From Annona cherimola (lineage: Eukaryota > Streptophyta > Magnoliopsida > Magnoliales > Annonaceae), in contig CM059971.1 in the NCBI GenBank assembly GCA_030490835.1, positions 59,382,012-59,446,011 of the forward strand: 64,000 bases of DNA. The letters are read 5' to 3'. Each line of letters opens with the position of its first letter. The first letter of the stretch is position 1. Shown here in pieces: positions 11,194-21,746 of this stretch. The notes beneath the pieces are model-generated. The model did not search any database, had not been told where the DNA came from, and worked only from the letters and a program-made list of their open reading frames with translations. Both the position numbers and the translations under genes were made by a program.

Positions 11194-11399
11194 CGTTTAT
11201 GCTTTATTTTAATTGAACTCGGATACCTTATTCTATCTACTGTTCAAGCTTTTAGGTTACGCATGCATTGGATTTTCATGGATTAGATTTTGATACCTTT
11301 TCCATCCGTCGCATGCTTCATTTTCAATGCACCGGAACCATGGGCATGTGTCTGGATTAATTTTTGTTTTTTGTGTTGTTAAAAAATTAATATTTATAG

Positions 11400-12354
11400 A
11401 TGCAGCAATAATATCTCAACGACATGAGCTTTCGTGGATTAATCTATTTGGATTCGGACGACATATCATGTGATTTCTTGTTTACCAAAACGGCAACCCT
11501 CATCATCACTGCCCTTAAAATTTTTCTCCCAGCTGATCTGGTTTCTGGCAAACAGATTGGGAACTTAAATTTTTTTTCCGACGAACAAAAGGCTAGATTG
11601 GGAATCAAACAGATTGGCTACTAAGTTTTTTTTTTGGCAAACAACTGTCATCATCACAGATTGCTAGCAAGTTTTTCTTTTTAAAAAAAAGAAACCTGTT
11701 GTCCGTTAGTATGGATTCAACTAGAACCACCGATACGGATGTGATGGACGCTGCTGGCAACGGTGCTAGAAAGGACGCCACCACCGACGTTGTGCTGCTT
11801 CCGGCAGCAACAACTGGGCAGCGGTGCCGTGTTGACATCGGCAGCTTGGAGGTGGCGGCTAGTGTTTCCTAGTTTAAGGAAGTTTGGGAAGAAGATGGAT
11901 TAATTGCAGAAAACCCCTGTCTATAAGCAATTTACACAAAGACTCCTTGTTCAAAAAAATTTTATGCATAAACCTCGACTAGAAGGAAATTACAAAAAAG
12001 GAACTCTAGTTAGACGAATTTGCAAAAGGCCCCTTAGTGTCTCACCCATGAACTGGGCTTAGGCTTGTGCCCGAGTCTGCCCTATGGGCTCCAATGTCTA
12101 GCAGGCCTGGCTAGTCTGGCTCAGATTCAACAAAGCCTAATCAGGTTTCAACTTGACCTTAGAAACTAAAGCCCCTCAAGCCTGCCTAGTTAGCCTAGCC
12201 CAATATTTCGTCCGGTCTAGTGGCCTATCCCATTTGATAAAGGACACATGGCATGCTTATAACCGTCCAAATTGAATTTATCGTGTTATATGATCCCATT
12301 ATCCAATTTAGATGATTTTTTAATCAAATGGAAGGAACTAATTGAGCCAAATAG
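11400..12354 (+). other. Leader region of the copia element, unassigned
   Basis: No gag homology is visible here. Degenerate repeats of a unit with GGCAAACAGATTGGGAACTT followed by a T-run occur at 11547-11680. A GC-rich 53-codon frame opens at 11711 and ends at 11872, but has no recognised motif. About 12045-12240 is unusually GC-rich, with repeated GGGCTTAG and GCCTAGC words like the interior of some hAT MITEs; no TIRs were found around it. Confidence 0.35.
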
Positions 12355-13028
12355 TGTTGGTCCCGAGTTAATGGCAATTACCCAAGAGGGGAGGGGTGAA
12401 TTGGGTATTTAAATTTTTTAAACTTAAACAGAAACTTTACCCCGGATTAATCTAGTCCCCTTTATGAAGAAACAGAATGGAAAGCAATATAGTGTAGAGA
12501 GCAGAAATAAACATCAACACACAAGATTTTATAGTGGTTCGGGCAACTTCCCTACTCCACTTTTCACACCTCTTGTGACTTGAGTTTCACTATGTATTCC
12601 GCGAATACAACTAAAGTCCCCACTCTCTTCTAGATTCTAGCTCTAGAAGGCATATACAACCAGAGCCTCCGCTCTCTTCTAGATTCTAGCTCTAGGGGGC
12701 ATCAACAATACACAACACAAGTAGGTGACGAGTTCCACTCTAATCATACACTACTTTGCTTACACTTGTTCTTAGCTACCCAAGCTAAAACAAGTTCAAT
12801 ACAACAATAAGAATAAAAGAAAGTTTCTACACGTTACTGTTGTGTAGAGGCAGTTTTGACGCAGAGAAGAACTTGTAGTGTAGGTGTAGAGATTCAGTAA
12901 GCAGCTCTTGGCAGTTTGAAGCAAGGTTCTTCTTCTAAAAATTGGTTTGATCACTTGAGGCTCTTAAAGATGGGAGTTATGCTCACTTAATGAATTCTCA
13001 GCTACCCTCCTCATTCATATTGAATGCC

Positions 13029-13038
13029 TTTTATAATT
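13029..13038 (-). promoter_or_regulatory. Putative TATA box of the inverted solo LTR
   Basis: On the minus strand this reads TTATAAAAGG, placed like the TATA box of the sister solo LTR: just after the palindrome array, before the transcribed half. Confidence 0.55.
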
Positions 13039-13104
13039 GTGGAGGGAATCCGAACGTTTGAAGGTAGGTGGCGCGCATTTAATGCGCCAACGTTCGAATA
13101 TTTT

Positions 13105-13985
13105 TCGACCGTTGCGACCCAAGTCGCAGGTGGAGTCGACTTCGGGTGCGACTTCGCCCAAGTCGCAGATGGAGTCGACTTCGGGTGCGACTTCTCCTTT
13201 TCGCAACATCTTCAAGTTCCAGACTGGGTCGACTTGGTCCTCGACTTGACCCAAGTCGCAAGTGGAGTCGACTTCGGGTGCGACTTCACCTCGGCAGCTT
13301 GCTTGACGAACTTGAAATCCTTGGAATGCTTTTGATTGCTTGGGTTTCTTCATGTCTTTGTTGTTCTTCCTTGATTTATTTTTCTTTGAACCATTGTGTT
13401 TTCATTTTAGCTTGTTTCCTTTAGCTCCATGATTTGCAAGCCTTGAGTCCTTGAGTCTTGAATCTTGTATTCATGAGCAAGTTCAATATATCTTGATTAG
13501 AATAGTTGAGTTTATGCATCTTGCTTTTCTTTGGACTTGGATTAGTCTTCATGTGTTCCAATTTGAACATCTGAGTTGACTTGCTCTTCAACTTTACTTG
13601 GTTCTGCCTTGAAATCGATTTAAACCTGATTTGTCTTCTAAAGTTCTTGCTCTGTCTGATTGAAGTCGATGTTGGAGTCAACTTGGTCTGCGACTTCGCC
13701 CAAGTCGCATGCTGAGTCGACTTGGGATGCGACTTCGGCAGCCTCAGTTCACGGTTTCAACTCTGGACAGATACGACGCCTCCAAGTCGCTACCGGAGTC
13801 GACTTGGTCTGCGACTTCACCTCAAGTCGCAAGTGGAGTCGACTTGGGATGTGACTTCGGCACCTCTCAGTCTTGACTTCAACTCTGGAAGGAAATGTCA
13901 TTTCGAAGTCGATGCTGGAGTCGACTTGGGAATCTACTTGGCCTAAGTCGATGCCTGAGTCGGCTTGAAAATCGACTTGACTTGC
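13105..13985. repeat. Second array of nested AAGTCG/CGACTT dyads (about 10 units)
   Basis: Units with the plan AAGTCGCA, ~5 nt, AGTCGACT, ~5 nt, TGCGACTT start near 13112, 13159, 13253, 13664, 13702, 13783, 13824, 13903 and 13943, with a degraded one near 13219. They fall in two clusters (13105-13290 and 13660-13985) separated by about 370 bp without units; the sister LTR has the same two-cluster arrangement. Several overlapping short frames on both strands here are only readings of the repeat. Confidence 0.9.
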
Positions 13986-14877
13986 CATGCTTCATATTCT
14001 TCAAATTTATAGCCTTTAATCATTTTCACAAACATGTTAGTATCCAAGACTTACTCAAATTGATTTGTTAATTATCAAAACATAGACTTAGCTTATTTTC
14101 CACATATTTCCAACAAATAGGTCTAGAAATATCAGTTTTGTAAATTTTATGTAAATGCATGCAATTTTTGAATTATATGTGCAGTTAATTCACATGGTTA
14201 GTTTATGAAAATTTAAAAAGCAATTTGTAAATAATTTTCACGTATTTACGATTTGTTGCTTTCTATTAAATTTTAAATTAACCATTGTCATGCAAAATTT
14301 AATTTTTTTGGATCTTTTGGAATTTAAAAATTCAAATAATGGTATAAATATTCTTAATGAATGTCTAATGTTTTAAAATAAAGTAATTGAAACAACATGC
14401 TGCCAAAGTAGCCTCTCTTGTGTAGGTTAATTTATTTTTGAAACATTAAGATGATTGTGTGCGTATAATTCATACAAATTTTAATCAACCCAAAGGAAGG
14501 TTAATCTTTTACGAAATTGCATTCATACGTGGGGTAATAAATGTGTGATAATTGTTTGGATTTCCATGTGAATAAAAAGTCAGTCCAAAGAAGGACTTAT
14601 TATTTGACAGATCTTTATTATAATATTTGATTACTACAACAAGAGTACCACTTTTAAGTTAATATTTCTGTGCAAAGACTAGATATTAATGTTGTGCTAG
14701 GTATCTTGTGATGGACTCTGCCATTATTTGAATTTTCTAAAGTTTTATATGAAACTTATGTGAATATGTTATTTTGTTCTATTTTTAACTAATACATCTG
14801 CTTCTACTATACTTGTCAACATCAATTCTATTCCTATACTGAACAGAACCAATTTCAAGCAATGAAAAGAGAATGTT

Positions 14878-15505
14878 ATGATCATTCTTTGCTGTATGAA
14901 TCTTGACCTTTTGTTAAGGGTTAAACAACCTACCCCTCTTACAGTTGCAAGTTTCATTGAGGAAAAAAGAGACTTTGAGATGTGGGATCATTCAAATCAT
15001 ATAAGTCTCATGATCATACGCAAGACTATTCCAGAAGCTTACAGGGGTGGTGTATCTGAACAGGATACTATTGCCAAGGATCTTCTTGATAAAATTGAAA
15101 AGTGCTTTGAAAAAAGCGATAAGGCTGAAACCAACTTGACTCTGTTAAGCTTGGTTTTAACGAGGTACAAGGGCAAAGGAAACATAAAGGAGTACATCAT
15201 CAAGATGTCTCATCTTGCTTTGAAACTAAAAGTACTTGGGTTATAGTTACTTGATGATTTGCCGGTGCATTTAGTTTTGATATCTCTTCCAGCATAATTC
15301 AGTTAGTTTAAGATCAATTACAACTGTCAGAAAAAGAAATAGTCTCTTAATGAGCTCATTTCACATTGTGTGGAAGAAGAAGAAATATTGAAGCCAGACA
15401 GACCCAAAAGTGCTCACTTGGCAAGCACTTTTAAGGAAAAGACCAAAAAAAAGAATAATGAAGCTGCAGGTGGGTTGGCAAATAAGAAACATCAAAAGAA
15501 ATTAA
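14878..15505 (+). pseudogene. copia gag remnant (UBN2-type)
   Basis: The frame from 14878 encodes a copia Gag segment with FEMWDHSNHISLMII and ALKLKVLGL motifs typical of plant copia gag (DUF4219/UBN2 family), which binds the element RNA and forms the virus-like particle. A TAG stop at 15244-15246 breaks the frame, and gag homology continues downstream with further stops to a lysine-rich stretch. Its start is unclear: upstream in-frame sequence lacks the usual gag N-terminus. Confidence 0.8.
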
Positions 15506-16066
15506 CTAAGTAATCGGGCTGTTACTTCTGTCACACTCCTAGACACCAAAAAAAAGATTGTACCAAATATCACAATTGGTGTGTAAAGAAAGGTATGTTT
15601 CTCACTTCGATTTGTTTTGAGGTTAATTTCGCTTTTGTACCTAGAAATACTTGGTGAATAGATTCTGGTGCTACTACTCATATAAGTGTGTCTATAAAGG
15701 ATTATTTGAACTGCCGAAAGCCAAATGTGTTGAAAGATTTATCTAAGACGGAATTTGGTTTCTGTTTTTGTATTGGACAAATCTGGTTATTCTTGTTCAT
15801 TTGAACATAGTCAGTTTAATCTTTCTTTAAATTCAAATATTGCGGGTACCGGTTCTTTATCTGGTTATGATAATCTTTATTTGTTTGATATAGTTGTCTT
15901 TTTTGTTGAATCCTTGCATGTGAATTCACGAGGTACAAAACGCAAATTAACTTATGAGAATTCTGCTTCACTCTGGCACAAACGTTTAAGACATATATCT
16001 AAACAAAGAATTGAGAGACTTGTGTCAGATGAAATTCTTAATCCTCTTAACTTATCAGATTTCTAA
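15506..16066 (+). pseudogene. copia zinc knuckle, protease and GAG-pre-integrase remnant
   Basis: A CX2CX4HX4C zinc knuckle (CYFCHTPRHQKKDC) lies at 15520-15561. The aspartic-protease motif IDSGATTHIS is at 15658-15687, immediately preceded by an in-frame TGA where a tryptophan codon is usual. A GAG-pre-integrase segment with SASLWHKRLRHIS follows inside the frame 15755-16066. Frameshifts separate the protease from this last part. Together they place the region between gag and integrase of a copia polyprotein. Confidence 0.85.
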
Positions 16067-16153
16067 ATCTGTATTGATTGTGTTAAAGAGAAACAGATAA
16101 ACATAAGGAGATTCGGTGCCGACAGGTCTTTGAACATCTTATAACTAATACAT

Positions 16154-16680
16154 ATGGACATTTGTGGGTTATTCCCTATAATTTCTTGGAATGGTCAACA
16201 ATATTTTATTATGTTTATAAACGATTTCTCTCGTTATAGCTACCTGTATCTCATTCATAATAAGTCTCAATCACCGGACATGTTTAAAATTTTTAACGCC
16301 GAAATTGAAAATCGACTTGACAAAAGAATTAAGGCCGTTAGATCTGATCGTGGTGGTGAATACTATGGTAGATATGATGGATCAAGTGAACAACGTCTAG
16401 GGCCTTTTGCCAAATTCCTAGTGTGGTATCATCCCACAATACACCATGCCAGAAAGTCTGACCATGAATGATGTTGCTGAAAGACGAAATAAAACTTTAA
16501 AGGTTATGATAAGGAGTATGATTAGTCGTACTAACTTACCAGACTCACTCTGGGGAGAGGTATTAAAGACTGCAGTTTATACCTTAATAGAGTACCAACC
16601 AAGGCAACCGCTAAAACCCCTTATGAATTATGGACGGGCAAAAAGCCTATCATAAAGTATTTACGCATTTGAGGTTGTCC
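16154..16680 (+). pseudogene. copia integrase core remnant
   Basis: The frame 16154-16471 has the start of the rve integrase core (first Asp in MDICG, then FINDFSRYSYLY) and the second catalytic block RSDRGGEYY. The third block, with the catalytic glutamate in NDVAERRNKTL, lies in another frame (16446-16655), so a frameshift separates the D,D from the E. Integrase would insert the element cDNA; this copy is inactive. Confidence 0.85.
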
Positions 16681-17154
16681 AATTGAGGCAAGGTCTTATA
16701 GGCCAAATGAAAAAAAACTGGACTCAAGAACAATTAGCAGCTATTTTGATGGATATTTTGAACAGCCCTGGGGTATAAATTTTATGATCTCACATCCAAA
16801 TCCTTTTTTGAAATGGAAAATACCCGATTCTTTGAGGATATTAAGCTTGGGGGAAGGATGAGGTTAGAGAATATGTCTTTGAGGAGGAACTGATAACTTT
16901 TCCTTCGATTGTTATTGTTGACATGGTTCAAGCAACAATACCAGAACCACAAGACATTGTTGACAACCTCCCTGATCAACGTCAACAAGATATTCCTGTT
17001 GATCAAACTCAATAACTTCAAGAACTAATGCCATTAAGAAGATCCACTAGAGAAAGGAGAAGTGCAATTTCTAATGATTATATTACCTTTCTCTAAGAAC
17101 ATCACGATGACATTGAAATAATAGAAGATGGTCCTATCAACTTTCATCAAGCAA

Positions 17155-18287
17155 TGTAAAGCAAAAATTTTCAAAAGCGGATTAATGTCATGGAAGAGAT
17201 TAAGTCCATAAAAGACAATGACGTTTGAGAACTCATCTTATTGCCCGAAGGTGCAAAATCTATTAATTGTAAATGAATATTTAAAACCAAAAGAGATTTA
17301 AAGGGTAATTGGAAAAGTATAAGGCTCATCTTGTCACAAAAAAATTTACTCAAAAGGGAGACATTGATTATAAAAAGACTTTATCTCCTGTTTTATTAAA
17401 AGATTCTTTCAGGGTAATAATGACTTTAGTGGCACATTTTGACCTTGAGCTAAATTAGATGGATGTAAAGACATGTTTGTCAATGATGACATTGATGAGA
17501 CTAGTATATGGTGCAACTAGAAAATTTTGTGTCTGGAGATGCATAACAAATAGTCTATAAACTAAAAAAATTCATTTATAGGCTCAAGCAATCTTCCTAT
17601 CAATGGTATTACAAATTTCATCAAGTTTTCATCTCATTCAGTTTCAAGATGAATATGGTTAATGACTGTATATACCATAAGTTCTATAGGAGTAAGCACA
17701 TTCTTTTGGTTTTATATGTCGATGACATACTACTTGTTAATAATCATACAGGTTTATTACATGAAACTAAGAAATTTCTGTCAAACAAATTTGAAATGAA
17801 AGATCTCGATGAATCAACTTTTGTATTAGGAATTCAGATACATCGGGATCTTTCTCGAGACATTCTTAGATTATCACAAAAAGCTAATATTGAAAGAGTA
17901 CTTGAAAGGTTTGGCCTGCAAGATTGTCAACCAGGAGATACCCCTGTTGCCAAGGGAGACAAATTCAATCTTGATCAGTGCCCTAAAACTGATTTTGAAT
18001 CTAAGGAAATGCAAAAGATCCCTTATCCTTCAGCAGTAGGAAGTTTGATATATGCGCAAGTTTGTATACGTCCAGATATAACGTTCATTATTGGAATGTT
18101 GGGCAGATACTTGAATAATCTGGGAATGGATCATTGGAAAGCAGCCAAAAGAATTTTGAGATACCTTCAGAGAACAAAAAACTATATGTTTAAATATAGG
18201 AGGTTAGATAACATAGAAATCATTGAATATTCGGATTCACAGTTAGAGTTGTATGGAGAAAGTTATAAGAAAAATTGTGGAGCTTAA
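17155..18287 (+). pseudogene. copia reverse transcriptase and truncated RNase H
   Basis: Low-quality RT homology begins near 17155. The longest frame (17649-18287) carries the catalytic YVDDILL box (about 17715) and the FVLGIQIHRD and YPSAVGSLIYAQVCIRPDI blocks of plant copia RT. The last recognisable RNase H motif is YSDS at about 18226; sequence after it does not continue the domain. Upstream RT blocks are broken by several stops and frameshifts between 17155 and 17640. Confidence 0.87.
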
Positions 18288-18812
18288 CAGGATAACACCG
18301 GGCTATGTTTTAATAACACGATTTCTGTTATTAACATGATATTAAAATCATGCACGATTTCTCGTTTTATTTATTTATTTTTCTTCTCTTCTCTTTTCTT
18401 CATTTCTTTCCCACTCATGTACTTAGGCATGAGCTCACATCAAAACCTACCTAAAAAAGCTTAGATTCTTGTCATCTACATCAAGGGTGCATGATGAAGC
18501 AAAGGAAAAAACTTGAAATTTATAGATTTTAGGTATTTCCTTAAATGAAGTACAGTGCTTTCCCTCTTAAATTTCTTATAGATGTATATAGCCTATCACT
18601 CTTCCTTTAGATTAAAATCCAGTTGAAAAGCTTGTGTTAGATTGATATGGGTGGATGTAGGAGTTGTGCAATTCAATTTAGGCAAATGTCAACTTGGAAT
18701 GGAAGAACAAGGTGATTCTAATGGGTTGGAAATTTCATCCTAACAAGACCTAGATAAAGGCTAGGATGGATGATATTAGTGGGCGGGCTTATGCATGGAT
18801 GTAATTTATATT

Positions 18813-19207
18813 GATATTCGATTTCATGCACCTAGGTGCACTAAGCTTTGGTTCTTCTAGGTGCAAAAACTCATTTTTTATTTTTTTATTTTTTATACAA
18901 CTGTTAATCTAAGTATATTTAATATGTATATCAATTTTTATCAATTTTGGAGATTTTTAAATATTTTTTTAGATTTTTCAAAATCAGTCACATTTTTGTT
19001 ATTTTGAATTACGAAAATGCCATTAATTGTGAAAAATCCAAAAAAATCTGTAAATCTCAAAAAATAATAAAACTTGATACAAATGTTAAATACACTTGAA
19101 TTGATAGTTTTATAAAATGATTTTAAAAAAATAAAAAAAAATGGATTTTTGCTCCCGAGTGTACCAATGCTTAGCTTAGTGCACCTAGGTGCTCTAAATA
19201 AGATCCC
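18813..19207. mobile_element. Foldback MITE copy 1 of a tandem pair
   Basis: Long imperfect inverted arms start with GATATTCGATTTCATGCACC on the left and (inverse) GGGATCTTATTTAGAGCACC on the right; each tip carries the 12-bp palindrome GCACCTAGGTGC followed by ACTAAGC. The interior arms contain ATCTAAGTATATTTAATATG and its inverse. It is flanked by ATTTATATT (18804-18812 and 19208-19216), a 9-bp target duplication. It is non-coding. Confidence 0.85.
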
Positions 19208-19216
19208 ATTTATATT

Positions 19217-19587
19217 AAGATTTTTATTCAATGCATCCAAGTGCACTTAGCTTCAGTGCACCCGGGTGTATTTAACCTATTTTAAATATTTTTTTGAATT
19301 TTTTTATAAAACTCTTAATCTATGTGTATTTAATATGTATATTAATTTTTACCAAATTTAGAAATTTTTAGATATTTTTTTTAGATTTTTAAAAATCTGT
19401 AGCAGTTTTAGTAATTTAAATTACTAAAATGCCACTAATTTTTAAAAATTTTAAAAAATAAAAAAATCTCCAAATTAGTAAAAATTGATACACATGCTAA
19501 ATGCACTTAGATTAACAGTTATATAATTTTTTTTTAAAAAAAGTAACAAAAATAGATATTTGCACCTAGGTGCACGGAATCGTGATC
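19217..19587. mobile_element. Foldback MITE copy 2 of a tandem pair
   Basis: It has the same family and architecture as 18813-19207, with GCACCTAGGTGC near the right end and a second palindrome GCACCCGGGTG near the left. Its left target copy ATTTATATT is the right target copy of copy 1 (19208-19216), and a third ATTTATATT follows at 19588-19596. The two copies have diverged in sequence, so the pair is not a fresh duplication. Confidence 0.85.
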
Positions 19588-20216
19588 ATTTATATTGTTG
19601 GATGGATTTTGAGATAGTTGAGATTAGAATTTTTTATGTCATGTATTGGTTTGGTGTTTTGGGGGAAGACACTTTAGTGGTTGTTTGATTATGTGTTTTG
19701 ATGTGATTTATAAAACCACATGGTGCATGGTTTTGGCACAAGTATGATACATATATATTGTTGTGGAGGATTGTTTATGACCTTTCATTAGCAGAAGGGT
19801 ACGATTGTTTATGTTTTCATTGATATGAGCATAGAGTTATTCATCACCCTTAATTAATATGAGAATAGGGTTGTTCATAGCCTTTCATTAACATGAAGTT
19901 ATGATTATATGATTTGATCGCATATGTGTATAACATGGGCATAACATGATAAGTTGATATAGGCCAAAGTTTCCTAAGATAATCCTATAAACATATAGAC
20001 TACATATGAGTCACATGGCCATAGTTGAGCTACAAGTTTCTAGATATGATACGTGACTTAGGTCGAGTTGAGTGTTTTACTTTTGGTTAGCAGGCGGATG
20101 AGGTTTAGAGAGTCAAGTTATGATCATAACTCTTTTATAGTTAAAGATGACATAGTGATGGATCATGCTTTGACTTGGGAGAAGTCAATGAACGTGCCCC
20201 AATATTAGCTTGCAAC

Positions 20217-20870
20217 CAATGTTATTAGAACGGGACCGGACCGGCCAGTTCGACCAGTTTGACCGGGAACTGGTCACCTCTCCGGTTTAATTAAGGCGGT
20301 TTGGTCTGATGCCCAAAAATGCGCTAGAAAAATAAAAAGATGCCGGTGCTGTAATTCTCTTTCCTAGCTTAGGCAATTTTTCACGTGTGCATGAGAAGAT
20401 CATTATTCTTCTCTCTCATCTTTACTCTTTCAGTACCCTACTATGCACCAAAAATCTGTATGCATGCAACGACTCTTTTGGTACTCTACTATGCATGAAA
20501 AATCTGTATTCAATGCAACTATTTTTTTGTATGATTTGAACTATTAAAATATTTTATAACATTACATCTAATATTTTTATAAACTAATAGATGTTGTTAA
20601 ATTATTTAAGCCTATTTGATTTTATCATAGATGTATAATTTTATTTTATTTCAAAATTAATAAAATTTTTACTAATTATAACACATAAATGTTATGAGTT
20701 ACAATAATGTATTGATATATAAAAATTAAAAATAATTAACTATTTATAATATCATAAATATATAATATTGACATCATCGGTTCAAATTGGTTTAAGTAGC
20801 TGGTTAGACCGGTTTGAACCAGACTAGTCCTTTTACCGGTTCAATTATCGGTTCGGTTCTGACAACATTG
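20217..20870. mobile_element. MITE (654 bp) with CCGG-rich TIRs
   Basis: The left end CAATGTTATTAGAACGGGAC and right end (reverse complement CAATGTTGTCAGAACCGAAC) are inverted repeats. Both arms carry many ACCGGTTCGACC-like words, a pattern I know from a widespread plant MITE group with CAATGTTGTCAGAACC tips. The flanks CTTGCAAC and CTAACGAC match at only five of eight positions, so the TSD is unclear. Inside is a ~60-bp direct repeat (about 20427-20515) built on CTCTACTATGCA and AAAAATCTGTAT. Confidence 0.82.
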
Positions 20871-21712
20871 CTAACGACTAGAAAAGTGACATAGTTAGAA
20901 GATATGTATTCTTAATTCAAGCGAGTAGGAATCATGCCGATGATCATGAAATGAATAGACGGGTTAGGATGTATTTTGTTTTGGCTTACAAGAAGCCATA
21001 TTTGATTTTATTGTTCGATTGGTTATTTTGGACATGGTTTTGGATTTAGTTTTTCATTGGCCGTTATCCTAATTATTTAAGCTTACTCGGACTTATATGT
21101 GTTTTTTTTAATTTTTTAGTAGAATTTCATTACAATTACCTAGCTATAAGCTGAGGTTTGTTGGTTTTAGGCTGAGGCAAAATATGACATGTATAAGATT
21201 TAATTTTAGTGTGTTTGGTTGTGTATGTGTAAGATGTAGTTATATTTTATGATGAATGATGAGATGCATTAATGTAGAAATATGATTCGTTAGTGTATAA
21301 CAGTTGAGGCTTTTGTACATGTATGAATTTACTTCCATCGTGGTTAAAGTCTTGCTTCCATGAATTGAGATGATATGTAAATGATGGAAGCGCTGCCAAA
21401 TAAGTTCCCTGCTACTACCGTTATAGTTGTTTTATTAGTTGTGAATATTTAGTGTTATATTATATTAAAAAATAACCTAATTTGAAAATTATACATCAGT
21501 ATAAGATGTAATAATCAATATATGCTGTGAAAACCTGTACAAGTAATATTAGAACAAGAAAAAGAAATATTAACCGAATTAAGCAACCCTCATATATAAT
21601 CACAGATAATATCTGACAGTGTATCATCCTCAGTACCCTGCCGGAGTATCAGACTTCGACTGGCGACGTAAACTGTACTGAACCCGCTGCGGACTCATTT
21701 GAAATAATTCCG

Positions 21713-21739
21713 TTTCCCGGCAAAAATTCAGAACCCTAG
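21713..21739 (+). promoter_or_regulatory. E2F-like site and telobox-like motif before the BRCT-RING-PHD start
   Basis: TTTCCCGG (21713-21720) fits the plant E2F consensus WTTSSCSS, and AACCCTAG (21732-21739) is a telobox-like element just before the start codon at 21747. Both are common upstream of replication, repair and cell-cycle genes in plants. The match is short, so this is suggestive only; no TATA box was assigned. Confidence 0.35.
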
Positions 21740-21746
21740 CAAAGCA

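Larger units (their letters stand above)
12355..14115 (-). mobile_element. Solo LTR (1,761 bp), same family as 7164-8863, inverted
   Basis: It has TGTTGG and CCAACA termini and perfect 5-bp target duplications AATAG (12350-12354 and 14116-14120). Its minus strand aligns in outline with the solo LTR at 7164-8863: similar first 60 bases, palindrome array, TATA box, duplicated 50-bp segment and nearly the same last 60 bases. It lies within the leader of the copia element, so it arrived later than that element. No internal domain remains, showing LTR-LTR recombination. Confidence 0.92.
10349..18300 (+). mobile_element. Decayed Ty1/copia retrotransposon (5' LTR to truncated RNase H)
   Basis: In order on the plus strand: 5' LTR (10349-10791), methionine-tRNA-type primer-binding site, a long leader interrupted by a SINE (10950-11193) and a solo LTR (12355-14115), then gag, zinc knuckle, protease, integrase, reverse transcriptase and the start of RNase H (14878-18287). 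The domain order (integrase before reverse transcriptase) is diagnostic of copia. No 3' LTR is recognisable downstream; homology stops shortly after the YSDS motif of RNase H, so the 3' end has been deleted or replaced. It is many-fold disrupted and inactive. The link between the LTR and the pol region rests on order and orientation. Confidence 0.75.
18301..21480 (+). mobile_element. Old gypsy-type LTR-like region with later MITE insertions
   Basis: Around 19770-19890 there are four degenerate copies of a ~38-bp unit (GTTTATGACCTTTCATTAGC-like) that also occurs twice at 44920-44980 and, inverted, at 59790-59870 inside better-defined LTRs. A segment at 21090-21310 parallels 45100-45330. So this region is likely a decayed LTR of the same broad type. 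Ends and target duplications were not found. The three MITEs inside it (18813-19207, 19217-19587, 20217-20870) are later insertions. Confidence 0.4.

Noticed and set aside
13015..13988. Several 60-112 codon frames on both strands
   Set aside because: Same cause: the second dyad array, read in different frames.
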